A stretch of 64,000 nucleotides of DNA from Streptomyces natalensis ATCC 27448 (lineage in GTDB: Bacteria > Actinomycetota > Actinomycetes > Streptomycetales > Streptomycetaceae), in NCBI RefSeq assembly GCF_000935125.1, contig NZ_JRKI01000012.1, positions 19,556 through 83,555 of the forward strand. Direction: 5' to 3'. A program made the translations under genes and the position numbers. The notes beneath the pieces are model-generated. The model had not been told where the DNA came from. It saw only the letters and a list, made by a program, of their open reading frames with translations, and made no database searches. Within the stretch, counting starts at the first letter, position 1; each line of letters begins with the position of its first letter. Positions 37,620 to 46,528 of the stretch are shown in pieces.

Positions 37620-39107
37620 TTACCAGAAATCGGGCAGGCTGTACCGGTAGGTGTTGGTCTGGTGCCAGTAGTGGTTGCCGTCGAGCCAAACGGCCACTCC
37701 CCGCAGGAAGCGCAGCACGCTCGGGACGGGACAGGCGGCGGCCACGGCGGTGGATTCGGATTCGAAGTCGTGCATGAGGTCGTTGTGGACCTCTACCGCC
37801 TTCAGGTAGGCATCCCGGTCGGAGATGCCCTCACGTTCGGCGATCACCACGGGCAGGTTCAGGTGTCGGCCGGGGCTCTTGAGTTCCTTGGTGTACGAGT
37901 ACAGGTCGTTGACGATGGTGGTGGCGTTGCCGGCAAGCGCGATGACCCGCTGTATGTCGGGCCGTGCGTGCAGGTCCGCCGGCAGTTCGTAGCCGCCGAC
38001 GGAGTCGGTGAGCGTGGGGCAGGGGCGGAAGTTGTTGAACTGACGCATCGCCAGGTACTCCCACACCTCGGGCATGTGGTCCGTCTCCGCCCAGGCGGCC
38101 TCCGCGAGGTACCCCATGTGCAGACGGGCCATGTCGTGCCGGAACCGGTCGGCCTGGGAGGGGGTCGCCATCTGAACGAAGTACTCCATGGCCGAGCGGT
38201 AGGCACGCCGAGGTGCGTCCGACCCAAGCGACTCCACCCACCCCGGCTCGTAGTCCTTCGTCGTGTGCAGCGGGTCGAGGGCCGTGTGCGCCAGCAGGAG
38301 ACGGCCGCCGAGACCGATGGGCGAACCGCCGTGGTCCTCGCAGTAGCAGTCGTCGACCGCGTTCTCGGCGACCATCAGCCGCGCGGCGAGCATCACATGG
38401 TCGACGGTGGGCGCGTCCGGATGGCAGGCAACCATGTAGCGGCCGGTGGAGAAGCCGTCGAACTGGTCCTCCCACTCCGGGGGGTACATCTGGACCTCGT
38501 GCACGGCCCATGCCTTGATCCTGCGGCTGACCTCCTCGACCCGCGCCGGGTCGGGCTCCGGCACCGGGTGGTGGTAGAGACCCGGGATCGGTTTACCCTC
38601 TTCCGGTGTCTCGGGCTCGTCCGGTGTCTCCGGCGCCGCAGACACCGGAAGCCTCGGAAGCTCTTCGCGCCGGGCGAGGTGCAGGCCCTCCGTGCCCAGA
38701 CCGCTGGGGCCACGCAGGATCCGTTCCAGGGCTGGGCTCGCTTGCGTCACCGCCGCCGGACTCGACGGCCTCACCGCGGCAGCACCCGATTGCGTCACGG
38801 TGGCAGGGTTCGATTGCACCACCGCAGTAGGGCTCGATTGCGTCACCACCGCAGGCTTCGACGGCCTCACCGCAGCAGCACCCTCCCCCACGTGCCGATC
38901 GATCAGGCTCCCACCCGGGGCGCCCTCGCGTACGGACACCCCTACGGGAACGCCCCCTGCGGCAGAGACGGGGACGGACGGTGGGCCGGGCAGGCCAGGC
39001 AGGGCTTCGCCGGCGGCTTCGGAACCGGCAGCGTGGGTGGGGATGTGGGACCGGGCCGCAGCGGCAGGCAGGCTCGGCTGCGGACGGGAAAACCCAGGAC
39101 CGGGCAT
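37620..39107 (-). CDS. tpc: 2-Methylisoborneol synthase (terpene cyclase)
   Basis: 495 aa. Residues 175-495 are the class I terpene cyclase domain: metal motif DDCYCED (from D252) and NSE motif NDLYSYTKE (N400-E408), preceded by PGLYHHPVPEPDPARVEEV. It cyclises 2-methyl-GPP to 2-methylisoborneol. Residues 1-170 form a disordered Pro/Ala/Gly/Ser extension containing degenerate repeats (AAVRPSKPAVVTQSSP and similar, DNA 38740-38885), as in homologues loaded into family-2B encapsulins. ATG 39107 has AAGGAG 6 nt upstream. The usual companion encapsulin gene upstream is decayed. Confidence 0.94.
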   Translation of the reverse strand: MPGPGFSRPQPSLPAAAARSHIPTHAAGSEAAGEALPGLPGPPSVPVSAAGGVPVGVSVREGAPGGSLIDRHVGEGAAAVRPSKPAVVTQSSPTAVVQSNPATVTQSGAAAVRPSSPAAVTQASPALERILRGPSGLGTEGLHLARREELPRLPVSAAPETPDEPETPEEGKPIPGLYHHPVPEPDPARVEEVSRRIKAWAVHEVQMYPPEWEDQFDGFSTGRYMVACHPDAPTVDHVMLAARLMVAENAVDDCYCEDHGGSPIGLGGRLLLAHTALDPLHTTKDYEPGWVESLGSDAPRRAYRSAMEYFVQMATPSQADRFRHDMARLHMGYLAEAAWAETDHMPEVWEYLAMRQFNNFRPCPTLTDSVGGYELPADLHARPDIQRVIALAGNATTIVNDLYSYTKELKSPGRHLNLPVVIAEREGISDRDAYLKAVEVHNDLMHDFESESTAVAAACPVPSVLRFLRGVAVWLDGNHYWHQTNTYRYSLPDFW

Positions 39108-39208
39108 CCGTAGCTCCTTGGTGAGGTGGGTGGGCTGTCCCCGGTCCCCGAACGCGCTCGCCCGGGATCCGGGTCGGTCCGGGCCGTCGTGGTCGTCGGA
39201 CGGGTTCT

Positions 39209-39594
39209 CTAGTCGCGTCTGCGGGCGATCTTCATGCTCTCCAGCACGCGGAGCGCGTCGGGCACCAAGCGGGCGGCGGGGCAGTATGTGGTCACCAGGG
39301 ATGAGGCGATCGCCTGCTCGCTGACCCCCATGAAGCACACCGACAGGCCCGGCTCGTGCTCTTCCAGCAGGCCGGCCCGTCGCAGACCGATGCCCCCTCG
39401 GTCGTCCTCGCCGGTTCGCATGGCGGGGCTCGACCGGCGGACATCGCGATGCCGATCCCGCCGTCGCCGTAACGGTTCTTCCGCTGGAGAGGAACCGAGG
39501 TGTTCTGCCGCATGTGGGCACGGAAGCCCGGCGCCGCACACAGCGCAGCAGCGGGGCCTGAACCGAGCAGGGTGCGCGGGGTAACTGCCGACAT
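39209..39594 (-). pseudogene. cnb: Decayed family-2B encapsulin (cyclic-nucleotide-binding, EshA-like) gene
   Basis: The last about 60 codons (RRAGLLEEHEPGLSV, FMGVSEQAIASSLVTTY, VPDALRVLESMKIARRRD) match the C-terminus of the shell protein normally found beside 2-MIB synthase genes. Further upstream, AVTPRTLLGSGP and SVPLQRKNRYGDGGIGIA in another frame match an internal region. The two segments are out of frame (shift near 39400) and the N-terminal 250 or so residues are missing or unrecognisable, so no shell protein can be made. Confidence 0.65.
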
Positions 39595-40439
39595 GAGTCT
39601 GGCTGCTTCGCCCCTCGGTGATCAGGTCGCTCTGGCTCTGTTCGCCATGGGCCTCGTGCTCGGCCACGACCGCGCCGACGCGGAAGGCGCGCTGGACGCG
39701 CTGTCCGGCGATCACAGTCAGCACCTCGACACCTCCGAAGCCGCGGTACTCGGCCTGGACTGCCGAGGCGGCTCCAGCTGCGATTCCGGGCTGGTCCCAA
39801 CGGTCATCGGGCGAGCTCTCCTTCGCGAGTGTGGTGACCGGCTTACGCAGCGGAAGCCAATGAATGAAAGAAGAAAAAAGAGGGCGAACATCGGGAAATC
39901 CGTCCAGGCCCCGAGAACAGTAAAGGGCCTGTACGCACAGCTCGCCCCATGAGGCCGTTGGAGTTACTTCGATGCAGTGATCTCGCTCCGCACCATGTTT
40001 GCCCGGATGACCGACGGCATTCGGACTATCTGAGGTGAGCACGTTTGGCGCATGAAATAGCCGTCGCCCACACCGCCTTCATCTTCGGTAACCACAGGCC
40101 GACTTGATGGCCTCTCAGGCACGCTTCGAACAGTCGAACACCAGGGGGCAACGCACTGGGCCGCCGCAAGGGGCAAGGCCGTCACCAGGACGTATGCAAT
40201 GTCATCGCCGTATGCGGAGTCATCGCCGACGGGCGGATCGGGCCCGCGGATCGTTGCCAGGGCTGTGCCGAAGGTCGGCGCTATGTCGCTGGCTTGCCGG
40301 TGGTGTGTACTTCACGGGTTGAAGACGGTCGTCCGGTGGAGGTTGTACCCGAAGAGGCGCGGCACGGCACCGTTGCAGGTCAGCCGGGCATTTCGGGTCA
40401 GCAAGTCAGCCTCCACGGCGCCAAGCAGGGAAATAGACC
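39595..40439. other. No supported gene; degraded flank
   Basis: Several overlapping frames cross this 845-bp stretch but none has a ribosome-binding site, a conserved motif or consistent third-position bias. It may contain further decayed encapsulin or IS630 sequence. GC falls around 39850-40080, as in a promoter or relic region. Confidence 0.4.
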
Positions 40440-40870
40440 GGCTCCCGGGGCCATGCGGCACGACGTGGTCCAGACCTCCGCGCCGTTCGGGGCATCCGCA
40501 TCGAACGGGAAGCCTTACGCTGCCTGCTGCTGTGCCGCGGCATCACCTGCCAGCGCACCAAGACCTGGAAAGAGTCGCCCGACCATGCGCGCGACGCCCA
40601 AGCTCGACCGCATCCACCACGTCCTGGAACGCTTCTCGGACCGGGTCTTCGCCTTCGACGAATTCGGCCCGCTCGAGGTCAGACGCACCACGGGCTCCTG
40701 CTGGGCGGAGCAGGACAAGCCCGACCGGCTCCCAGCGACTTTCCACCCACCCACGGCGTCACTTACTTCCACGGCTGATGGACCGTCGGCGACGACGGTC
40801 CATGGGGCATCAACGCCGCCGCAGGACCCCGCCGTTGTCAAGACACGGCAGGGGCCTTCGCCGCGCGACA
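40440..40870 (+). pseudogene. Degraded IS630-family transposase
   Basis: Across frames the protein reads REALRCLLLCRGITCQRTKT, then KLDRIHHVLERFSDRVFAFD, EFGPLEVRRTTGSCWAEQDK and DRLPATF, then THGVTYFHG-stop-WTVGDDGPWGIN. This is the RNase-H core of an IS630 transposase (DEFGPL is the catalytic Asp/Glu region), interrupted by at least two frameshifts and a nonsense codon. The ends of the element were not found. Confidence 0.75.
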
Positions 40871-40911
40871 GCTACCTCAGGCAGGGCCGCCGTGCCATGC
40901 GAGCCACCTGG

Positions 40912-41202
40912 TCAGCGACCCGAATCCGGAGCCTCACGCGGGACGGACGCAGTCTGGTCTCCGGGCCGGGAGACCAGGCCGGCGGTCGCGGCCAGGGTAT
41001 GTAGGACCGTCGCGCCGGCGAGCACGACCGAGGCGACCGGACGTCCCATCCACCGCGTCAGATCGCCTCGCAGGTCGGGATCGACCTCGACGGTCACCCG
41101 GATGTATCTGCTGTGCAGCGTGGTGACCTTGGTGGACCGGGGTGCGGAGACGTCCTGCCCGCGCTGCAATGCCGCGCGGTAGTTTTCCTTGCGCTGGCTC
41201 AT
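40912..41202 (-). CDS. Small putative ParB-like partner of ParA
   Basis: 96 aa, basic N-terminus (SQRKENYRAALQRGQDVSAP) followed by KVTTLHSRYIRVTVEVDPDL, which could be a ribbon-helix-helix or short DNA-binding region. It starts with ATG 41202 overlapping the ParA stop by 4 bp (ATGA). The coupling to ParA suggests a centromere-binding partner; there is no recognised domain. The C-terminal 25 residues look unusual and may reflect sequence decay. Confidence 0.55.
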   Translation of the reverse strand: MSQRKENYRAALQRGQDVSAPRSTKVTTLHSRYIRVTVEVDPDLRGDLTRWMGRPVASVVLAGATVLHTLAATAGLVSRPGDQTASVPREAPDSGR

Positions 41203-41834
41203 GCCTCATCCTGACGCTTGATCAGTTCTTCCGCGAAGTCCATGTACGCCGAACCCTTGGCCTGGACCGGGTTCCCGAAGGACTGGGCGTACAGGTCGAG
41301 CCGCGCGATCTGGGTGTCCAGCACCTCGAAACCCCGCTCGGTGAGTGCCTCGCGAGCGTCCGCATCGGGCCCGGTGCGCGTGGCATCGGGACGGTTGGTG
41401 CGATTGAGCAGGACCGACGAACGGGCCGGCTCGGCACGCAGGGACTGCACGTCCGCCATCTCGCCGTGGATGGGTGCCATCCGGTCCAGTTCGATGGGGG
41501 CGGGGGTCACGGGCACGATCCACTCGTTGGCGTACCTCATGATGCTGCGGGCGATGCGGGGATGGTCCTCCAGCTGGGGCGCATCGAGCACGACGGCCTG
41601 CCGGTTGCCGAGGAAGTCGTTCACGCGACGGTGGACGTCGCCCACCGGCAGGGCGATCACCGGAAACGGAAAGCCATTGGCCAGCTCGCTCCAGCGCAGC
41701 GCGGAAGCGGCCGGGTCACCGTCGACCAGCAGCGGCGACCGACCCGACTCATGGAGCGCATGGGCCAGCCACACGGCACTCGTCGTCTTTCCGACGCCTG
41801 GCTTGAGGTTCACAAACGCACAGCTCAACGGCAC
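41199..41834 (-). CDS. ParA-family ATPase (plasmid-type partition)
   Basis: 211 aa from GTG 41834 (LSCAFVNLKPGVGKTTSAVW). Deviant Walker A is KPGVGKTT, the switch region VVLDAPQLEDHPRIARSI replaces the usual D-x-P, and the domain ends with ELDRMAPIHGEMADVQSL and QSFGNPVQAKG. It lacks the N-terminal DNA-binding extension, as in Ib/short plasmid ParAs. No SD was seen; TTG 41846 is an alternative start. The pair may stabilise a plasmid or integrated element; there is no replication gene in the window. Confidence 0.82.
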   Translation of the reverse strand: MPLSCAFVNLKPGVGKTTSAVWLAHALHESGRSPLLVDGDPAASALRWSELANGFPFPVIALPVGDVHRRVNDFLGNRQAVVLDAPQLEDHPRIARSIMRYANEWIVPVTPAPIELDRMAPIHGEMADVQSLRAEPARSSVLLNRTNRPDATRTGPDADAREALTERGFEVLDTQIARLDLYAQSFGNPVQAKGSAYMDFAEELIKRQDEA

Positions 41835-42130
41835 AAGAATTGACAATAACGGGCGCGATCGTCCAGCTTCGGTCGGCACGAGGGCGTGGCTTCGTGGTTC
41901 ACCCGCAAGCAGTGAGAAACGTCGGACACCCGGTTGTGGTCGCGGCCGACCGTGTGCACCACCGGATGCCCATTCCCGCCCCCTCGATGGATGGCAGTCG
42001 GCCCCCGCCCATCCGTACCGACTGCTCCGCTCGGCCCCGCCACGACCGGCCCACGAAGCCTGGCGGACCAGCGCGAAACGTGGACGGGGCGACATCGACC
42101 ACCTGCTCCGGCCCCCTCGGCATCGATCTT

Positions 42131-43072
42131 CTAGGAGCACCAGAAGAGGAAGCAGGTCGGCGACCGTGTGGGGCGTGGTGCGGGCGTCGGGTCCGACCCC
42201 GCGTTCGTGGGTGAGGGCTTTGGCCGGGGCGGCTCCTTGGCAGTGGGCCGGGTGGCGACGGGCGGCGCCGTGGTCGCGGATGCGGGAAGCGCGGAGTGGG
42301 AGACGGCAATGTCCGATTCCGATGCCGACGGCTTGGTGGTGTGCGACGGACGAGCAGACTCTCCCGCGGTCCGGCTCGGTGCGGGCTGCGCGGTGGCGGA
42401 CGCTTCGACGGGTTTGGCCGACGCCCGCGACTCCGTGTCCGTCCCGTGCGTCGGGCCGGTGGGCAGCAGTTCCCCCGACATGCCTGTCGCGACGACGCCG
42501 ACCAGTACGATCCCACCCGCGACGCCGAGGGCCAGCTTGGTCGTGCCGCTCTTGCGACGGCGCGCCCGGCGCGGCCCCTTCCTGCGGCGGCGCGTCGCCG
42601 GCGTCCGGTGGGAGGCGTTCGCCTCGTCGCCGTCAGCGGGACCGGCAACCGCAGCCGCGTCAAAGCCGGTGGCCGTGCCGGGGTCGAAGTCTCCATCGGC
42701 CGGGCCGGGTACATCCGGCTCGCCGCCCTGTTCGGGAAGGGGCCCCGTCTCGTAGGACTCCAGGGGCTCGTATGGCTCCAGGGGCTCGTATGGCTCCAGA
42801 GGCTCGTACGACGCCGGCGGCTGGTACGCCTGCGTCTGCTCGTACGCGTGCGTCTGCTCGTACGCGTACGGGGCCTCAAGGCTCCCGGCGCGCCCGTGCG
42901 CTCCCCGGTGCTCGTGGACCGGCGGCTCGGGCGTCGGCGGGACGCCGCTCCGATAGAGGGGGTGCGGCCGTGGCGGGCCGTACCCAGTGGCTGCGCCGTC
43001 GTGGACATGGGCACACGTCGGGCACACCTCCGCTCCGCCGAGATAGCTCCCGCATCCAACGCAGTAGTCCAT
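42131..43072 (-). CDS. Zinc-ribbon, single-pass membrane protein (SCO2400-like)
   Basis: 313 aa. It opens with a zinc ribbon MDYCVGCGSYLGGAEVCPTC (CxxC pairs), then a long acidic/Pro region with in-frame repeats (YEPLE four times; AYEQTHAYEQTQAY), a basic stop-transfer sequence (RRRRKGPRRARRRK), a transmembrane helix (TKLALGVAGGIVLVGVVATG) and a Ser/Thr/Pro-rich extracytoplasmic tail ending in CFLFWCS. Start ATG 43072 is the first before the zinc ribbon. Function unknown. It stands 296 bp upstream of parA, with no clear tie to it. Confidence 0.78.
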   Translation of the reverse strand: MDYCVGCGSYLGGAEVCPTCAHVHDGAATGYGPPRPHPLYRSGVPPTPEPPVHEHRGAHGRAGSLEAPYAYEQTHAYEQTQAYQPPASYEPLEPYEPLEPYEPLESYETGPLPEQGGEPDVPGPADGDFDPGTATGFDAAAVAGPADGDEANASHRTPATRRRRKGPRRARRRKSGTTKLALGVAGGIVLVGVVATGMSGELLPTGPTHGTDTESRASAKPVEASATAQPAPSRTAGESARPSHTTKPSASESDIAVSHSALPASATTAPPVATRPTAKEPPRPKPSPTNAGSDPTPAPRPTRSPTCFLFWCS

Positions 43073-43492
43073 GCGGTTGTCCGTTTCCTCCGGTCGCCAC
43101 CCCGCCCCAGGTGGCGGCACCTTACTGAGGCTGCAAAGTCCGGCTCACTTCGCCCCCTCGCCAGGCCCGAGCTATACCGATGCGCCCCTGGTGCGGCACT
43201 ACGCCCTGCCAACCCCCGGCTTGCCCGGTTGGTCGACAGGGGGCGTCTCCCTGGAGCGATGATCTTGATACCGGGGCGATTGGTCGGTGGCCGGCGCACG
43301 ACGGTCCCTCACAGGCCGACGAGCGGCAGGCCGCAGAGCAATACGGCGCACCGCGCGCATGTCGCGGACCACCGCCACCACACACCAGGTGAACGAAGTA
43401 CAGCCGATGCCGGCACCGCGCTGCACCTGCTCCAGGCCCCCTCACCCGCTCACCCGCCACAGTCACGCACACATGACGCGACCCCTCCGGCC
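43073..43492. other. Spacer between nucleoside operon end and membrane-protein gene
   Basis: 420 bp without a supported gene. It must contain the terminator of the 54221-43493 operon and the promoter of the zinc-ribbon gene, but no strong hairpin stands out. Confidence 0.45.
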
Positions 43493-44989
43493 TCAGCTGA
43501 CGGCCTGCCGGGACAGCCAGGCCCGGTCGGTCTTTCCGTTGGCGCTGAGCGGAAACCGGTCGAAGACCCGGCACTGGTCGGGGACGCGCGCCGGGTCCAG
43601 CAGCGTGCCGAGGTGGCGCAGCACCTCGGCCGGCGTCAGCGTCGTGACCACGCAGAGCACCATGTCCCGGCGGTCGGTGGGTGGCAGCAGCACCGCATGG
43701 TCCACCCCTGGTATGTCCCGGGCGGCGGACTCGATCTCGGCGGCGCTGGTGCGCACGCCGTGGCGCTTGAACATGTCGTCGCCGCGACCGTGGAAGTAGA
43801 GGTAGCCGTCGCTGTCAAGGTGCCCGAAGTCCCCGGTGTGCAGCCGCACTTCGCCGGTCTGCGGATCGCTCCTGAAGCGCGCTGCGGTCAGCTCGGGCGC
43901 CCGCCAGTACCCGGCCATCACGTGCGGTCCGCTGACCACGATCTCGCCCGTCTCGCCGGGTGCGGCGGGGACGCCGTCCGCGGTCAGGATGCGGATACGC
44001 GTGCCGTCGAGCGAGCGGCCTACGGAGCCGGGCCTGCGCCGGTCGCCGTCGACCTCCAGTACGGAGATCCGCTTGCACTCGGTGGTTCCGTACATCAGCT
44101 GGATGCCCGCGCGGGGGAAGTGCTCGCGCAGTTGGGCGAGCACCGCGTGGGGGAGCTCTTCGCCGGTGTTGGTGAACAGGCGGATCCGGCTCGGTCCGGG
44201 GTCGCGCCGGGCGCTGTGCAGGAGCATGGTCGCGAGCGAGGGCACCAACGGCACCACGGTGGCGCCGCACTCCCGCGCGACGGCGGCCAGCCGCAGATCC
44301 GCCGCCTGAGAGAGCAGCACCAGACGGGCCCCGGCCAGAGCACACAGGAAGACCTGGTAGAGGCCGTAATCGAAGGCGAGGGGCAAGCGGCAGAGGACGA
44401 TGTCGTCCGTCTGGTAGCGCAGCCGCGCCGCGACAGCCCGGGTTGCCCACAGCACCCTCTCGTGTGGGGAGACGACCGCTTTGGGCGCGGCGGTGCTGCC
44501 AGAGGTGTAGATCAGCAGTGCGGTGTCTGCCGGGGCGGCTTCGGCGCGGGTGTGCGGCGCCGGGCCGCCCGGTCGCCGGACCTCCGCCCAGACCTCTTGC
44601 AGGCTGCGTGCCGTGGCCGCTGTCTCGTCGGGGGGCGTCCGGTCGGTGATGACCAGGCGGGGTTGGGCGTCCGCGACGACCTGGCCCAGTTGGTACGCCG
44701 TTGTCGCGGGGCCGAGCGGTACGAAGACCGCCCCCGCCCGCAGACAGCCGTAGAGCATGGCGACGAACTCGCGGCTCGCGGTGGCGCGCACCACCACACG
44801 GTCCCCGGCGGACACGCCCGAGTGGTGCAGCCACTGTGCGAACCTCCGGCTGTGGTCGGCGAGTTGGGCGTAGCTCCAGTCGCCGTGGTCGTCGGTCACG
44901 GCGAGCTCGCCGCCGCGGGCAGCCGCCGCGTGGTCCAGCACATCGACGACATGGCACAGGGCCGGCCCCTGCCGCACCTCGGCGGTCAC
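43493..44989 (-). CDS. AMP-dependent ligase (amino acid:ACP loading enzyme, inferred)
   Basis: 498 aa. ANL-superfamily motifs appear in order: A3 LLIYTSGSTAAPKAVV, A5 QLMYGTTECKR, A7 RLHTGDFGHLDSDGYLYFHG, A8 DDMFKRHGVRTSAAEIE and the A10 lysine in FPLSANGKTDR. It resembles free-standing adenylation enzymes that load a carrier protein. GTG 44989 overlaps the ACP stop as GTGA, so the two are tightly coupled. Probable role: activate an amino acid or amino-acyl chain and attach it to the ACP encoded just upstream. Last gene of the minus-strand nucleoside operon. Confidence 0.88.
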   Translation of the reverse strand: MTAEVRQGPALCHVVDVLDHAAAARGGELAVTDDHGDWSYAQLADHSRRFAQWLHHSGVSAGDRVVVRATASREFVAMLYGCLRAGAVFVPLGPATTAYQLGQVVADAQPRLVITDRTPPDETAATARSLQEVWAEVRRPGGPAPHTRAEAAPADTALLIYTSGSTAAPKAVVSPHERVLWATRAVAARLRYQTDDIVLCRLPLAFDYGLYQVFLCALAGARLVLLSQAADLRLAAVARECGATVVPLVPSLATMLLHSARRDPGPSRIRLFTNTGEELPHAVLAQLREHFPRAGIQLMYGTTECKRISVLEVDGDRRRPGSVGRSLDGTRIRILTADGVPAAPGETGEIVVSGPHVMAGYWRAPELTAARFRSDPQTGEVRLHTGDFGHLDSDGYLYFHGRGDDMFKRHGVRTSAAEIESAARDIPGVDHAVLLPPTDRRDMVLCVVTTLTPAEVLRHLGTLLDPARVPDQCRVFDRFPLSANGKTDRAWLSRQAVS

Positions 44990-45243
44990 GGTGTCGGCTC
45001 CTGGGAGAACAGCCGGCTCAGGACCGCCCACAAGGTGCCGGCGGTGCGGAAGGTCTCGCGGTGGAGGCTGTCGTCCGGAAACCGCACGTCATATGTCTGT
45101 TCCACAGTGCTCAGCAGCTCGACCGCGGCCATGGAGTCGATACCGAGGTCGACGAGTTCGGCATCGGGGGGCAGCGGCTCGTCCGGGGAGAGATAGGGCA
45201 GCGCAGCGCGCAGCAGTGCCTCGAACCGGTCATCCCACGGCAT
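44986..45243 (-). CDS. Stand-alone acyl carrier protein
   Basis: 85 aa. Helix II motif LVDLGIDSMAAVELL has the phosphopantetheine Ser37; the rest is acidic, as normal for ACPs (LSPDEPLPPDAEL). It starts at ATG 45243, 14 bp inside the end of the PLP decarboxylase gene. With the ligase and decarboxylase it forms a carrier-protein-tethered modification module, as BtrI does in butirosin biosynthesis. Confidence 0.9.
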   Translation of the reverse strand: MPWDDRFEALLRAALPYLSPDEPLPPDAELVDLGIDSMAAVELLSTVEQTYDVRFPDDSLHRETFRTAGTLWAVLSRLFSQEPTP

Positions 45244-46528
45244 CGTCTTCCCACTCCCTGTCGACGGGCACACGTATCAGCTCCAGGCGGGACGCGGAGA
45301 CGACGCTCCTGCCGCGTACCACCAGCTCGGTCGGGGCGGGCCTGCTGAGGAAGCCGAGCAGGCCGGTGGTCAGGCCGTAGGCGCCGACGTTCGGGATCGC
45401 GATCCGGTCGCCGGGCCGCAGCCGCGGTACCGGCACCTCCCGCCCGAGCAGGTCGGCCGGAGTGCACAGCGGCCCGACGATGCGTGCCGACGTCACGGCA
45501 GGGCCGAGGACCTCGGCTCCGCCGGATGCGTCGGCCGCCCGTGGGATACCGACGGGCTCCACGGACAGCGGAAGCAGCCGCCCCGTCCCGGAGAGTCCTC
45601 CGAGCGCGTTGATCCCCGCGTCGAGCACGACGAACTGCTTTCCCTTGCTGTTCTTGACCTCGGTGACGGTGCAGATCAGCGTGCCGCAGTCGGCGACGAG
45701 ATATCTGCCGGACTCGAAGGCGATCACGGGGGCTCCCGTGCGCCAGGCCGGGAACCGCAGATCGAGTTCCTGCCGGAGTGCCTGTGCCAGGCCGGGATAG
45801 CCGGGCCGCCGGCCGGACTGCGTGTACGGAGCGGCGAAGCCGCCGCCGAGATCCAGCATCCGCGGTGCCAACCCGTACTGGTCACACACCGCGGCGGCAG
45901 TAGCGATACTGCGACGGAGTTCCTGGATCAGGCTCGGTTCGTCGATGGCGTTGGTCATCGAGAACAGGTGGAGGCCGGTGAGGTCGATCCGCGGACACCG
46001 CGCGGCCACTGCGAGCGCGGGGCCGAGGAGTTCCAGATCGATCCCGAACTGCGAGGGTGAACCGGTCATATGCATGCCGCCGGCCGGGGCCGCACGCTCT
46101 CCGTTCACGCGCAGCAGCACACCGGCCCGGCGGCCCTCGACGGCCGCGATGCGATCGATCCGCCGCAGTTCGTGCGCTGATTCCACGGAGAAGTCGAGGA
46201 CCCCGTGCCGCAGGGCGTGCGCGATCTCGCCGTCCGTCTTTCCGGGCCCCGTGTACAGGCATTCGGCGCCGCGGAACCCGGCACCGAGCGCGCAGGCCAG
46301 CTCTCCCGCCGAGCTGATCTCCGCGCGGCAGCCGGCGGTCCGCAGTGCCCGTACGACGTCCTCGTGCGGGTTGGCCTTGAGGGAGTAGTAGACGAGGCTC
46401 GGTGCCGGAAGCGCCGCGCGCAGGTCTTCCGCGGCGGCCGTCACCCGGTCCAGGTCGTACACGTACACAGGGCCGGGATGGCACCGGGCCAGCTGCTCGT
46501 CCCACGCCGCAGCGTCCAGGTCAGTCAT
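45230..46528 (-). CDS. Group IV PLP-dependent decarboxylase (ODC/DAP-type, BtrK-like)
   Basis: 432 aa. The alanine-racemase-fold TIM barrel contains the Schiff-base lysine in YYSLKANPHEDVVRAL (K51), the phosphate-binding region DLGGGF and the Cys-Asp pair in GPLCTPADLLG (second-domain substrate site). Family members decarboxylate ornithine, DAP or, in butirosin, glutamyl-ACP. Adjacent ACP and ligase genes argue for a carrier-bound substrate. ATG 46528 lies 8 bp within the end of the upstream gene (ATG 46534 also possible). Substrate is uncertain. Confidence 0.88.
   Translation of the reverse strand: MTDLDAAAWDEQLARCHPGPVYVYDLDRVTAAAEDLRAALPAPSLVYYSLKANPHEDVVRALRTAGCRAEISSAGELACALGAGFRGAECLYTGPGKTDGEIAHALRHGVLDFSVESAHELRRIDRIAAVEGRRAGVLLRVNGERAAPAGGMHMTGSPSQFGIDLELLGPALAVAARCPRIDLTGLHLFSMTNAIDEPSLIQELRRSIATAAAVCDQYGLAPRMLDLGGGFAAPYTQSGRRPGYPGLAQALRQELDLRFPAWRTGAPVIAFESGRYLVADCGTLICTVTEVKNSKGKQFVVLDAGINALGGLSGTGRLLPLSVEPVGIPRAADASGGAEVLGPAVTSARIVGPLCTPADLLGREVPVPRLRPGDRIAIPNVGAYGLTTGLLGFLSRPAPTELVVRGRSVVSASRLELIRVPVDREWEDDAVG

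Noticed and set aside
40199..41182. 327-aa plus-strand frame
   Set aside because: Crosses IS630 debris and runs antisense to the parA partner; composition is Arg/Ser/Pro-rich without motifs.
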